From: Belliella baltica DSM 15883
GTDB taxonomy: Bacteria; Bacteroidota; Bacteroidia; Cytophagales; Cyclobacteriaceae
Reading direction: 5' to 3'
DNA length: 64,000 bases
NCBI RefSeq assembly: GCF_000265405.1
Contig: NC_018010.1
Location: forward strand, 2,501,501-2,565,500
Shown here: positions 20,030-29,816 of the stretch, one piece after another
Layout of the letters: every line of letters begins with the position of its first letter
How positions within the stretch are numbered: position 1 is the stretch's first letter
The notes under the pieces: generated by a model
Databases searched by the model: none
Told to the model about the DNA's origin: nothing
The model's input: only the letters and a program-made list of their open reading frames with translations
Made by a program: the position numbers and the translations under genes

Positions 20030-23000
20030 TCAGTTGTTCCTAAAAGACTTATCAGGATAAGCAGGAGGACTTGGAACTGTTCTTGGGTCTTCTTTGATCA
20101 ATTCTTTCAAATGCTTGATTGCAGCATCTAATTGAGCATCCTTTCCTTCGAAAGTGGCTTTGGGTAAATTGATCACCTCTATATCTGGAATAAAACCTTC
20201 CCCTTCAATCAGCCACTCGCCCTCTTCTCCATACACACCCATCATAGGTGCCCTAGCTACACCATTGTCAGAAAGGGTATTGGAGCCGGAAAGCCAAACT
20301 TCCCCTCCCCAAGTTCTCGCTCCGATGGATTTGCCTAAATTCAACCTTCTAAAACCTTCGGCAAAAGCTTCCCCGTCTGATGCTGTAAATTCATCAACCA
20401 ACAACACAAGATGACCTCTGAAAGCATATTGCATGTTCCAATAGGGTTCTCCTTCTCTGTTTTTCCAATAAAAGAACGCTTCACGCATCAATTTTTCTAA
20501 GATAAAACTATCGATATTCCCACCTCTATTATTTCTTACATCAATGATCAATCCCGATTTTTTGAACTGTGGATAGAAATCTCTGTACCATTGGCTGATA
20601 TCAGAACCTGTCATTGCTCTCAGGTGAACGTATCCAATAGCTCCATCTGAAGCTTCTTCAGCGGCTAGTCTTCGTGAATATTCCCAATCATTATATCTCA
20701 AGTTTGACTCAGCTCTTGAATTCATCGGAATGATAATTCTATCTTCTAGCTTTGCTCCTTTTTCAGAAACCAAACTCAGTCTAACTTGCTGCCCAGCCTT
20801 ATCCCTCAAATAATAATTAATATCAGAAGCAGCCAATACTTCCTGACCATCAACATGAGTAATTACATCTCCAACATTGATTTGGATGTCGGGATGGGAG
20901 AGTGGTGACATTTCATCCGGATAGTCTGGATCACTTTGATAAATATAATCTACTTGAAACCCTTTCAACATTTCATTTTTGGAAAATCTTGCGCCTAAAA
21001 GACCAAGGTTGATCTGTTCATCTCCTCTCCTTAAATCTCCGCCACCAACACTTGTATGTAGCACACTCAATTCCCCAATTAATTCTCCAATTACATCTGA
21101 AAGTTCAGCTCTACTCGTCACTCTTTCAGCTAAAGGAAGATATTTTTCGTACATTTTGTCCCAATCCACTCCATGCATGTTTGGGTCATAATAGTAATCT
21201 CGCTCCATTCTCCATGCATCTCTGTATAACTGCCTCCAATCTTCTCTGGGATCAATTGAAAATTTCCAATTACTTAAATCCAATTTGCTCTCTGCCAAAT
21301 CACCAACTGGAGAAGTTTTGATCTCCACTACATGATGGTTGCTTCCAACAGTAATCAACATGTATTTATTATTAGCTGAAGTAACAAATCGACGAATATT
21401 GTCAGCAAATACTTTTTGTTCTACCTTAGAACTTAATGGCGTCATCATGATTGAATTCTTTCCACCTCCATTTGCCTCACTTTGGTAATAAAGTGCCTTG
21501 TCTGTCAAAACCAAATTGCTGTAATTTCCAGCTGGAACAGGCACTTCTCTCAATCGCTGCATCAAACCTTCCTCTTCTATCACAACTTGAACTTCACCCT
21601 CAGCTTTTTTCTCCTCTTTTTTTAATTCATGATTGTAATGAAAAGGTGAAACCAAGTCTTTTTTGAGAGAAATGTGATAGATTTTCATCTGCTTTTCCCA
21701 GAAAGGCTCAGGCTGTCTTGTTCCCCAAGGTGAATTTACCCTCGTTTCAAAATTCCTGTCAGACATGAAATAGATCCAGTTTCCATCTGTGCTCCATTGT
21801 GGATAGACGCTGTTTGCTCTGTCCGAAGTAATGGCAATATGTTTTTCTGAACTCACTTTAAAAGCGAAGATCTGATTAAAAGTATTGGATGCAGATTGAG
21901 AAAAAGCGATCCATTGGCTGTCAGGTGACCAAACAAAAGACCCGCTCACACCTTCTCGATTTGTGGAGGCTTTGACTTGCTTTCCTGAGGCCAAATCTAA
22001 AACCCATAAGTCTTTGTTCAAATCAGTAAAAGCTAGTTTTTTTACATCAGGTGATGGAGTAAGGTTAAATCTTAGTGTATTTCCATTACTGGTAATTTTC
22101 TTCCCAGTATCCAATCCTAAAGCATTGTACTGATGAATTTCAAATTCACCGCTTTCATCGGAAAACACAAAAATTTCCTTACCGTCTACTGAGAAGGTAG
22201 CATCTCTCAAGCGAACGCCATCTTTTCTATCTAATCTCACTCTTCTTCCTTGCTTTGTAGGGAAAATAAAAGATCTCCCTCTAGCTGTTAGAGCTACTTT
22301 GTCACCCTCATTACTTACAGAAATTCCAGTAATGTAACTTTCAGGATTGTCAACCCATTTCTCACGCATTTGGTCAAAGTCAGAATTCAAGGAAACAGCT
22401 AACTTCTGATCTTCACCACTTTTAATATCAAAAATATGGATATCAGCACCAACTCGATATGCGATTTTCCCTTCTGAAAATGAAGCTTCTCTCACATCAT
22501 AGTGCTCTTGTTGGGTATGTTGCTTCAAGTCTTCACCATCCACATTCATAGACCAAACATTCACTATCCCATCTCGGGAAGATAAAAAGTAAACACGGCC
22601 TTCATGATAAGTTGGGTGATGATCTTCACCTTTGTAATTCTTAGTAAGTTTAATGGCTTCTTCATCACCATTTGTATATTTCCAAACCTGTCTTGCTGTA
22701 CCTCCTTCATAACGCTTGGTGACGTTGTTATGAAATGTTGGTCTTACAAAAAAGTACGTGTTACCGTCATCCGAGAAACTCCCTTCCGCAGCCATTTCCA
22801 ATGGTAGTGTGGTACTTTTTCCCGTTTCAATATCAATGGTAATTGTATGAAGTCTAGGTAAAGTAGCATATTGATTGGTCACATAGGCCAATTCAGTGGC
22901 GGATTTCCACGCCGTTGGAACAGATGGGGAGGCCTCATAAGTCAATCTTTTCGGAATCCCTCCTTGGATAGGAATCAGATAAACTTCCGTTGGTCCTTCA

Positions 23001-23251
23001 TAGGAAGCAGCATAAGCAACCCATTTTCCATCAGGAGAAATTTTTGGAAAGCGCTCTTCTCCAGGATGTGTGGTTAACCTACTAGCTTGACCACCTTCAC
23101 TTGCTACTTTCCAAATATCACCTTCTGCCACAAAAACAATTACATCCCTGTGAATATCTGGATGCATATAATAACCTTGATTTTCCCGCGCAAAAAGCAC
23201 TGATAGCTGAAAGCAAACCAACAGCGTTAAGAGTAAAGATTTTAATTTCAT
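20030..23251 (-). CDS. Tricorn-like S41 family peptidase
   Basis: A 1073-residue exported protein: signal peptide (MKLKSLLLTLLVCFQLSVLFA), then two beta-propeller regions built of PD40/WD40-like blades (FPKISPDGKWVAYAASYEG; FVWSPDSQWIAFSQSAS; YPQWSTDGNWIYFMSDR). A C-terminal part combines a Tricorn C1 domain, a PDZ domain (NVGDVITHVDGQEV, about residue 800) and an S41 peptidase core. The core includes LHTSVGGGDLRRG (likely His of the charge relay), LIIDVRNNRGGNIDSFIL and FTASDGEAFAEGF (catalytic Ser). Tricorn-type proteases degrade oligopeptides; an exported version may act in periplasmic peptide turnover. Length is typical of Bacteroidota homologues. Confidence 0.94.
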   Translation of the reverse strand: MKLKSLLLTLLVCFQLSVLFARENQGYYMHPDIHRDVIVFVAEGDIWKVASEGGQASRLTTHPGEERFPKISPDGKWVAYAASYEGPTEVYLIPIQGGIPKRLTYEASPSVPTAWKSATELAYVTNQYATLPRLHTITIDIETGKSTTLPLEMAAEGSFSDDGNTYFFVRPTFHNNVTKRYEGGTARQVWKYTNGDEEAIKLTKNYKGEDHHPTYHEGRVYFLSSRDGIVNVWSMNVDGEDLKQHTQQEHYDVREASFSEGKIAYRVGADIHIFDIKSGEDQKLAVSLNSDFDQMREKWVDNPESYITGISVSNEGDKVALTARGRSFIFPTKQGRRVRLDRKDGVRLRDATFSVDGKEIFVFSDESGEFEIHQYNALGLDTGKKITSNGNTLRFNLTPSPDVKKLAFTDLNKDLWVLDLASGKQVKASTNREGVSGSFVWSPDSQWIAFSQSASNTFNQIFAFKVSSEKHIAITSDRANSVYPQWSTDGNWIYFMSDRNFETRVNSPWGTRQPEPFWEKQMKIYHISLKKDLVSPFHYNHELKKEEKKAEGEVQVVIEEEGLMQRLREVPVPAGNYSNLVLTDKALYYQSEANGGGKNSIMMTPLSSKVEQKVFADNIRRFVTSANNKYMLITVGSNHHVVEIKTSPVGDLAESKLDLSNWKFSIDPREDWRQLYRDAWRMERDYYYDPNMHGVDWDKMYEKYLPLAERVTSRAELSDVIGELIGELSVLHTSVGGGDLRRGDEQINLGLLGARFSKNEMLKGFQVDYIYQSDPDYPDEMSPLSHPDIQINVGDVITHVDGQEVLAASDINYYLRDKAGQQVRLSLVSEKGAKLEDRIIIPMNSRAESNLRYNDWEYSRRLAAEEASDGAIGYVHLRAMTGSDISQWYRDFYPQFKKSGLIIDVRNNRGGNIDSFILEKLMREAFFYWKNREGEPYWNMQYAFRGHLVLLVDEFTASDGEAFAEGFRRLNLGKSIGARTWGGEVWLSGSNTLSDNGVARAPMMGVYGEEGEWLIEGEGFIPDIEVINLPKATFEGKDAQLDAAIKHLKELIKEDPRTVPSPPAYPDKSFRNN

Positions 23252-23310
23252 ATTCTGAGGATGATTATTTGATTTTAAGTTTTTTGGCCTTAATACACAA
23301 GCCTTAAAAT

Positions 23311-23342
23311 CAAAGATAATTATTCTCTTGAAAAAATTTCAA
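23311..23342 (-). promoter_or_regulatory. Candidate Bacteroidota promoter of the Tricorn-like gene
   Basis: On the minus strand TTG (complement of 23340-23342), a 21-nt spacer, and TATCTTTG (complement of 23311-23318), an exact TAnnTTTG -7 element. It lies about 60 bp upstream of the ATG at 23251. Confidence 0.45.
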
Positions 23343-23529
23343 TAGAATTTACAAGCGGTTTTTTATCTCCAAAAACGAAAATCTATATAATTTCGAGGCA
23401 CAAGATTGAGCGTTCTGAAAATCCGAAATTTCATCTATTTTCACTCTTCTTACTTTTGCTTTTATCTTTCCTTTATCCTCGGTGAAGCTCTGTGCCTCCT
23501 CTGCGGATCTCGGTGTAATTAAAAGATTT

Positions 23530-24300
23530 TTGATCTCTTTTTTCCTTTCTAATTTAACCCTGTCCCTAATCAGTTAAGCACATAACCAATTAACCCTTTT
23601 AACCTTTTAATCTCTTAAACTTTCTAACCAATTACCCATTTACTCAATTGTCCAATCCCTAGTTAACAAATCACTTCAATAACTCAATTCAACCTTTTGC
23701 GTTCTTTGCCCCTTACCGCCCTTAGCGAGAACACTTAACCTTTCTCCTTTTCCTTATTCTTTTTCAAATAACCAACCAAAGTTTAATCGTTTAATTGCTT
23801 ATTTGTTTAACTGAATCTCTCAAACAGCACATCAATTAAGCAAATAACCAAATAAGCAAATAACCACTTCGAGTCCTTTGTGTTCCTTCGCGCTCTTTGT
23901 GGCCAAAAAAATAACCCTTTTCCCTTTAATCTATTTTAACCCTTTAATCTCTTACACCTTCTAACCAATTACTCAGTTATTCAATTACCCAATTCCCTTA
24001 GTTAACGAATCACTTAATTAACTCAGTCAACTCAATTCAACCTTTTGCGTTCTTTGCTCCTTACCGCCCTTAGCGAGAACACTTAACCTTTCTCCTTTTC
24101 CCTATTTTTTTTCAAATAACCAACTAAAGTTTAATCGTTTAATTGCTTATTTGTTTAACTGAATCTCTCAAACAGCACATCAATTAAGCAAATAACCAAA
24201 TAACCACTTCGAGCCCTTTGTGCTTCTTCGCGCTCTTTGTGGCCAAAAAAATAACCCTTTCCCCTTTAACCTCTTTTAACCTAATTAACCAATTAACCCA
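23530..24300. repeat. Class E: two tandem ~340-bp repeat copies
   Basis: Two long direct copies begin at about 23601 and 23938, with a ~348-bp period measured from the shared AACCTTTTGCG. They share, in order, TTAATCTCTTA, a CTTACCGCCCTTAGCGAGAAC segment, a palindromic core, and a CGCGCTCTTTGTGGCC tail. The core contains GTTTAATCG/TTTAATTGCTTATTTG on one side and CAATTAAGCAAATAACC on the other, which pair to form a long hairpin. Immediately 5' (about 23475-23520) is a CTCTGTGCCTCC.. element like the one after aconitase. No gene is seen in 23252-24388 apart from regulatory sequence at its ends. Confidence 0.75.
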
Positions 24301-24333
24301 ATAACCATATAACCAAAATATCTAAATATTTCC

Positions 24334-24364
24334 TTTGCTATTTATATTCAAGCGAGTACTTTTG
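24334..24364 (+). promoter_or_regulatory. Bacteroidota-type promoter of the capsule-locus regulator
   Basis: TTTG at 24334-24337, exactly 19 nt, then TACTTTTG at 24357-24364, a full match to the Bacteroidota -33/-7 consensus. The transcript would begin near 24371, which argues that the regulator starts at the ATG at 24389 and not at the upstream ATG at 24335, which lies within the promoter. Confidence 0.6.
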
Positions 24365-24388
24365 TTACTCGGTATTCGAAATCTTTTC

Positions 24389-24901
24389 ATGTTAGAATCT
24401 TTGATCACTTCCAAGACTAGACTGAAACTTTTAATTAAGTTTTTTAGCAACCCTAAAAATCAAGGACATTTGCGAGGTCTTGCCGATGAATTTGGAGAAT
24501 CTACGAACGCCATAAGAAAAGAATTGAATAACCTGTCTGAAGCAGGTTATTTGCTTAAAGTGGCTGATAAAAACAAAATCGATTACCAAGCCAATATTCA
24601 CCATCCTTTCTTTTCCAATATCCAAGACCTGATAAGAAAATATTTAGGCCTTGACAAACTCTTGGCAACAGTTTTGGAGAGAATGGGAAAAGTTTATCAA
24701 GTAGCTCTTGTAGGCGATTATGCCAGAGGTATTGACTCAGGTATCATTGAGGTTCAAATTACAGGTTGCGATTTGAATGAAGAGTATTTGGAAACCATCT
24801 CAGACAAACTTCAGAATTTGATTCATAAAAAAGTAAGCTTTAAAATACAACAAAATATCACCGATCCAGAAGCACTCTTGATCTATCAAATACAGGACTG
24901 A
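24389..24901 (+). CDS. Winged-helix regulator with nucleotidyltransferase-like C-terminal domain
   Basis: A 170-residue protein from the ATG at 24389, chosen because an excellent promoter overlaps the upstream alternative. Residues 1-65 are a winged helix (TSKTRLKLLIKFFSNPKNQGHLRGLADEFGESTNAIRKELNNLSEAGYLL) of the ArsR/MarR type. Residues ~90-170 look like a minimal nucleotidyltransferase-like or effector fold (KVYQVALVGDYARGIDSGIIEVQITG). Similar genes often stand at the head of capsule/EPS clusters in Cytophagales (recollection, not checked), so it probably controls this locus. DNA target and signal are unknown. Confidence 0.75.
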   Translation: MLESLITSKTRLKLLIKFFSNPKNQGHLRGLADEFGESTNAIRKELNNLSEAGYLLKVADKNKIDYQANIHHPFFSNIQDLIRKYLGLDKLLATVLERMGKVYQVALVGDYARGIDSGIIEVQITGCDLNEEYLETISDKLQNLIHKKVSFKIQQNITDPEALLIYQIQD

Positions 24902-25072
24902 TTTTTTTCCTATCTTCCTGTTTCTTATTAGCCCCTCCCGCTAGGCACTCCTGTGACCGACCGGGCGAAGCTGTTACCACTTATTGAAAATTAACCACGG
25001 ATTATTCGAATTTAACTAATTAACCTATTTTAATATTTTGTAAACTCAATATGATATTCATCGGATATAAAT

Positions 25073-25444
25073 ATGGGTTTAATCTATAAAAATGAATCAT
25101 ACAACATCATAGGAGCTGCCATGGAAGTTCATAAAGAACTAGGTAAGGGATTTTTGGAAAGTGTATATCAAGAAGCACTTGAAATTGAACTTGCTGCATA
25201 TAAAATTCCATATTTAAGGGAAGCATCACTTCCAATTGACTATAAAAATAGAATGCTTTCTAAATATTTTGTTGCAGATTTCATTTGCTACGATAAAATA
25301 ATTTTGGAACTGAAAGCGATATCTGAACTGTCACCTGAACATACTTCTCAAATATTCAATTATTTAAAAGCAACAGGATTTAAGTTAGGGATTCTAATAA
25401 ATTTCGGTGCTTTGTCATTAGAATATAAAAGGATTGTTTTGTAA
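25073..25444 (+). CDS. GxxExxY protein (PDDEXK-like), copy 1
   Basis: A 123-residue protein of the GxxExxY family (Pfam PDDEXK_3). The name motif is GFLESVY near residue 27, inside [27 protein letters not shown]. Later come [31 protein letters not shown], where an Asp and ExK-like pair (ELK) give a nuclease-like core, and [23 protein letters not shown]. Molecular function is not established for the family; the fold suggests nucleic-acid cleavage. It is preceded by a short CCACGGATTATTCGAATT element and followed by class B repeats that run up to the Wza-like gene. Confidence 0.88.
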   Translation: MGLIYKNESYNIIGAAMEVHKELGKGFLESVYQEALEIELAAYKIPYLREASLPIDYKNRMLSKYFVADFICYDKIILELKAISELSPEHTSQIFNYLKATGFKLGILINFGALSLEYKRIVL

Positions 25445-25903
25445 GTAAGATATTTAGTCAATAGTCTACTTTAGCATAATTCCCGAGCTTCAGCTCAATT
25501 AATAAATAAAAAAACCAAGGAGTTCAATCAAAAACATTGGGCATCCAAGAGCAAAAAATCAAATACCTCCATAATTCGTACAATTCAAATAATTCGTGGT
25601 CACCGTTTCGTATAATCCCCGAGCTTCAGCTCAAATAATTTATAAATAACCAATTAGTTCAATTGTTAGCTTGAAGCATCCAAAATCAAAAGTCAAACTT
25701 CCTAAAAATTCGTACAATTCGAATAATTCGTGGTCACCGTTTCGTATAATCCCCGAGCTTCAGCTCAATTAATTTCATCGGTGGTTTCTCAGTTTTACTT
25801 ATATTTAATTGATTAATCCATCTTATAGCCTGACTTTAAAAAATTCGCATAATCATAATAATTCGTGGTCAAATCATTTCCCATGCCCTTATCAAATAAT
25901 TCT
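25445..25903 (+). repeat. Class B repeats (three ~134-nt units) between GxxExxY and the Wza-like gene
   Basis: The block CCCGAGCTTCAGCTCAA occurs at 25482, about 25617 and about 25751. The last two copies are preceded by AATTCGTACAATTC, AATAATTCGTGGTCACC and GTTTCGTATAATCC. A fourth partial copy (AATTCGTGGTC) ends at about 25870, only ~35 bp before the Wza-like start codon. GAGCTTCAGCTC is a small inverted repeat. No ORF is convincing in this stretch. Confidence 0.75.
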
Positions 25904-28498
25904 ATGTTAAAAAAATACTTCCTCCCACTTTTGTTTTTCTTTATACAAAGTATCGTGGTAGCTCAATCCATCTCTGATATTGGTTCTATTAAAGTAGATA
26001 ACCTTTCTGATGCTCAAGTGGAAGAGTTGATAAAGAGATCGGAGTCTTCAGGCATGAACGAACAACAGCTTTTCGCTTTGGCTCGCGAACGTGGGATGCC
26101 TGCTGGTGAAATTTCCAAACTCCAACAGCGAATTTCTGCTATTAGAAGTGGAAGAAGATTCTCAAAAGAGGATACTCAAGAGAAAAGGACTCAGGGCAGA
26201 CAAGTGGAAGGAATGGATGAAGACTTCGGGTTTGATTTTGAAGAAAATAGGTATGAAGACCCTTATAAAAATCTAACTCCATTACAAAAGAAAATCTTTG
26301 GTTATACACTATTTCATAACAAAGAACTCAATTTTAACCCAAGCCTTAATATACCTACACCTCAAAATTATTCTATCGGTGGGGGAGACCAACTCTTGAT
26401 TGATATTTATGGTGCTTCTTCTCAATCTTATGACCTACAAGTAAGCCCAGAGGGAAGAATCCTTATTCCTAATGTTGGCCCAATTCAGGTAGGAGGTTCT
26501 ACAATCTCAGCTGCAACTTCAAGAATTAAATTAGCCTTGACTAAAATCTATTCAGGTCTTGCAGGAAGTGACCCGAATACTTATATGGAATTGAGATTGG
26601 GAGATATCCGAACCGTCAACATTGCAATGGCAGGTGAACTGAATAAACCGGGTAATTATACTTTACCTTCATTTTCTTCACCTTTTAATGCGCTATTTGC
26701 AGCAGGAGGACCAAACGAAAATGGTTCTTTTAGACATATTCAAGTATATAGAGACAGCAAGCTTCTCACTGAAATTGATATTTATGATTTTATTATCAAG
26801 GGGCAAAATACTTCAAATATCACCCTCAGAGATAATGACGTGATAATCGTTCCACCAGTGAGAAATAGAGTCGAAATCATGGGGCCGGTAAGAAGAGAAG
26901 GACTATTCGAAGTGAAATCTAGGGAAACCATAGCAGATATTATAGCCTTCGCAGGTGGATTTAAATCTGAAGCTTATAAAGAAAGGTTGACAGTGACCCG
27001 GAAAACAGATGCTGAATTCAAAGTAGAAGATGTTGATGTGGTCAATTTCGAATTATTTATGCCTCAGGATGGAGATGTATTTAGAGTTGGACAAATTTTG
27101 AATAGATTCGAAAATAGAGTTCAAGCATCTGGTGCACTGATGCGACCAGGAATTTTCGCCTTAGAGGAGGGGATGACCCTTACCCAGCTGATTTCCAAAG
27201 CAGATGGGCTAAGGGAAGATGCGTTCCTCAATAGAGCAACGTTATATAGAACCAAAGCAGATTTTTCCCTTGAAATTTTACCTATTAATATTAAAGCTGT
27301 TGTTAATGGTGAGGCTGATGACGTAACCTTACGTAGAGAGGATGTTCTAAATATCCCCAGTATTTATGATCTAAGGGAAGAATATTATATTAAAATTTCT
27401 GGTGATGTCAATAAGCCTGGAGCATTTCCTTATGGTGAAAACATGAAAGTAGCAGATCTCGTTTTGAAAGCTGGAGGCTTTAAGGAATCAGCTTCCTCTT
27501 CGCAAATAGAAATTGCAAGGAGAGTCAAAGATGATATATCTGGCAAATTAGCAGAAATAATTAGAATAGATATCGATAAGGATTTGAGAATAAGTGGTCA
27601 AAATGCAGACCTAATTTTGCAGCCTTTTGATCATGTCATTATTCGTAGAAGCCCTGGATTCCAAAGAGAAAAATTAGTCAGTGTAGAAGGTGAGGTTTTC
27701 TTTCCTGGAGAATATGCATTATCAAATACAAATGAAAAAATATCTGATATACTCAAACGAGCGGGTGGTCTAAATCAGTTCGCATACGCGAAAGGTGCAA
27801 CACTCATTAGAAAAAATGAATTCTATAATTCACCTAGTGAAAACGAAATCAAAAATCAAAACCTTACCTCTGTAAAATCCAGTATTGCTAGAGACAGTTT
27901 AGACAGAACAGAGTTTGATAAAATCCTACTTGAAAGAATTGATGAGAAGATTGAAGAAAAAGGAAGTGATCAGGCCAATAAAAAAGGTGGCTTGATTTCA
28001 GATGATTTCAGAAGACAAACTATTCAAACCATTGCTGAGAGAGACTCTGGAAATATTGAAATAAAAACAACAGAAATGGTTGGGATTGACCTGCAAGCTA
28101 TTATAACTAACCCAGGTGGAGCCAATGATCTTATTCTGCAGGAAGGGGATGTCATCTCTATTCCTAAAGAATTGCAGACGGTAAGAATGCGTGGAGAAGT
28201 ACTATTTCCTACCACAGCTAGATACAGAGACAGATCAGGTTTCAAAAACTACATTTCCAGAGCAGGTGGATTTACAGAAAGTTCTAGAAAAGACCGATCT
28301 TATGTTGTTTATGCCAATGGGGATGTTCAAAGAACAAGAAAAGTTCTTTTCTTTAATTTTTATCCTCATATAGAACCTGGAGCAGAAATCATCGTCCCTC
28401 GCAAGCCAGACAGAGAACCACTCTCCGCCCAAGGTTGGATTGGCCTCGGCACCAGCCTCGCCACCCTAGCACTCCTAATCAATAACCTAACACGATAA
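25904..28498 (+). CDS. SLBB-domain polysaccharide export protein (Wza-like)
   Basis: An outer-membrane polysaccharide exporter of 864 residues from the ATG at 25904, which begins a clean signal peptide (MLKKYFLPLLFFFIQSIVVAQ); the longer frame from 25865 adds 13 residues before it. After a charged N-terminal region comes a Poly_export domain (YSIGGGDQLLIDIYGASSQSYDLQVSPEGRILIPNVG, near residues 155-190). About six SLBB domains follow (e.g. VNIAMAGELNKPGNYTLPSF; YIKISGDVNKPGAFPYGENM; LVSVEGEVFFPGEYAL; TVRMRGEVLFP). A C-terminal hydrophobic helix ends the protein (WIGLGTSLATLALLI). It is more than twice the length of E. coli Wza, as usual in Bacteroidota. It would form the export channel with the Wzz-like protein encoded next. 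Confidence 0.93.
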   Translation: MLKKYFLPLLFFFIQSIVVAQSISDIGSIKVDNLSDAQVEELIKRSESSGMNEQQLFALARERGMPAGEISKLQQRISAIRSGRRFSKEDTQEKRTQGRQVEGMDEDFGFDFEENRYEDPYKNLTPLQKKIFGYTLFHNKELNFNPSLNIPTPQNYSIGGGDQLLIDIYGASSQSYDLQVSPEGRILIPNVGPIQVGGSTISAATSRIKLALTKIYSGLAGSDPNTYMELRLGDIRTVNIAMAGELNKPGNYTLPSFSSPFNALFAAGGPNENGSFRHIQVYRDSKLLTEIDIYDFIIKGQNTSNITLRDNDVIIVPPVRNRVEIMGPVRREGLFEVKSRETIADIIAFAGGFKSEAYKERLTVTRKTDAEFKVEDVDVVNFELFMPQDGDVFRVGQILNRFENRVQASGALMRPGIFALEEGMTLTQLISKADGLREDAFLNRATLYRTKADFSLEILPINIKAVVNGEADDVTLRREDVLNIPSIYDLREEYYIKISGDVNKPGAFPYGENMKVADLVLKAGGFKESASSSQIEIARRVKDDISGKLAEIIRIDIDKDLRISGQNADLILQPFDHVIIRRSPGFQREKLVSVEGEVFFPGEYALSNTNEKISDILKRAGGLNQFAYAKGATLIRKNEFYNSPSENEIKNQNLTSVKSSIARDSLDRTEFDKILLERIDEKIEEKGSDQANKKGGLISDDFRRQTIQTIAERDSGNIEIKTTEMVGIDLQAIITNPGGANDLILQEGDVISIPKELQTVRMRGEVLFPTTARYRDRSGFKNYISRAGGFTESSRKDRSYVVYANGDVQRTRKVLFFNFYPHIEPGAEIIVPRKPDREPLSAQGWIGLGTSLATLALLINNLTR

Positions 28499-28520
28499 GT
28501 TCTTCGTGTTTACCTCCCGA

Positions 28521-28595
28521 AGGCCTGCCCCGCAGAATTGCGGGGGGATGGCCTGCCTCCAGTAGGCCTGCCCCGCAGAATTGCGGGGGGATGGT
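28521..28595. repeat. GC-rich duplicated palindrome (CCCCGCAGAATTGCGGGG)
   Basis: Two copies of a ~31-nt element starting AGGCCTGCCCCGCAG at 28522 and 28564, each containing the perfect inverted repeat CCCCGCAGAATTGCGGGG, linked by a CCTGCCTCC segment. It lies 25 bp after the Wza-like stop and could act as a terminator-like or attenuator hairpin, although no T run follows. A degenerate relative (CTTGTCCCACAGAATTAGGGGA) is at about 34466. Confidence 0.65.
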
Positions 28596-28604
28596 TCCAA
28601 AAAT

Positions 28605-29816
28605 AAAAAAGCGACACAAAGCTCCCAAAGTCCCTCAAAGCACACTAAAATAATCCTTTGAGATCTTAGTGCTCCTTAGAGCTCTTCGTGTCCCATAAGA
28701 AAAAATAAAGCGACACAAAACTCACCAAGTTCCTCAAAGCACACAAAAAATATCTTTGAGCTCTTAGTGCCTCTTAGAGTTCTTAGTGTCCCAAAAAAAA
28801 GAAAAGCGTCACAAAGCTCACCAAGTTCCACAAAGCACACAAAAAAGTAATTCATTGTGCTCTTTGAGCTTCTTAGAGATCTTTGTGTTCCAAAAAATAA
28901 AAGCGACACAAAACTCACCAAGTTCCTCAAAGCACACAAAAAATATCTTTGAGGTCTTTGTGCTACTTTGAGCTCTTAGTGTCCCAAAAAAAAGAAAAGC
29001 GCCACAAAGCTCACCAAGTTCCACAAAGTACACAAAAAAGTAATTCATTGTGCTCTTTGTGCTTATTCGAGTGTTTTGTGTTCCAAAAAATAAAAGCGAC
29101 ACAAAGCCCACCAAGTCCCTCAAAGCACACTAAAATAATCCTTTGAGATCTTAGTGCTCCTTAGAGCTCTTCGTGTCCCATAAGAAAAAATAAAGCGACA
29201 CAAAACTCACCAAGTTCCTCAAAGCACACAAAAAATATCTTTGAGGTCTTTGTGCTACTTTGAGCTCTTAGTGTCCCAAAAAAAAGAAAAGCGCCACAAA
29301 GCCCACCAAGTCCCTCAAAGCACACTAAAATAATCCTTTGAGATCTTAGTGCTCCTTAGAGCTCTTCGTGTCCCATAAGAAAAAATAAAGCGACACAAAA
29401 CTCACCAAGTTCCTCAAAGCACACAAAAAATATCTTTGAGGTCTTTGTGCTACTTTGAGCTCTTAGTGTCCCAAAAAAAAGAAAAGCGCCACAAAGCTCA
29501 CCAAGTTCCACAAAGCCCACAAAGTCAATCTTAGAGTTCTTTGTGCTCCTTAGAGAGCTTAGTGTTCAAAAAAAAGAAAAAGCGACACAAAGCCCACCAA
29601 GTTCCACAAAGTACACAAAAAAGTAATTCATTGTGCTCTTTGAGCTTCTTAGAGATCTTTGTGTTCCAAAAAATAAAGCGACACAAAACTCACCAAGTTC
29701 CTCAAAGCACACAAAAAATATCTTTGAGCTCTTAGTGCCTCTTAGAGCTCTTAGTGTCCCAAAAAAAAGAAAAGCGCCACAAAGCTCACCAATCTTCACA
29801 AATTCAAAAAAAAATC
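28605..29816 (+). repeat. Class A repeat array 1: 13 units of ~97 nt
   Basis: Unit starts (GCG + ACACAAAG-like) are at 28611, 28710, 28806, 28903, 28999, 29096, 29195, 29291, 29390, 29486, 29582, 29688 and 29774. Each unit has an outer stem GACACAAAGCTC / GAG(TT)CTTTGTGTC-like, an inner stem CTCAAAG / CTTTGAG where present, a loop near ACACAAAAAA, and an A-rich spacer CCCAAAAAAAAGAAAAGC. The segment from about 29100 is repeated nearly exactly from about 29295, showing recent duplication of two units together. The last unit is interrupted after its left arm by the GxxExxY gene at 29817. Translations rich in KRHKAHQVPQ are repeat artefacts. Confidence 0.9.

Noticed and set aside
24335..24388. 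Upstream start for the winged-helix regulator
   Set aside because: A well-matched promoter (TTTG-N19-TACTTTTG) overlaps this stretch, so it would not be part of the mRNA's coding region.
28676..29146. Open reading frames encoding KRHKAHQVPQSTQKSNSL-type peptides and LGELCGAFLFFGT-type peptides across the class A arrays, on both strands
   Set aside because: They are translations of the ~97-nt repeat, appear in several frames and on both strands, and have no independent coding signal. The same applies to the frames at 29541-29735, 30405-30617, 36544-37062, 38970-39948 and 39846-40133.
29754..29816. Upstream extension of the GxxExxY protein at 29817
   Set aside because: The extra residues (MSQKKEKRHKAHQ...) are encoded by repeat DNA; the family start MFPLSLDTEDLAHTTIG fits the internal ATG.
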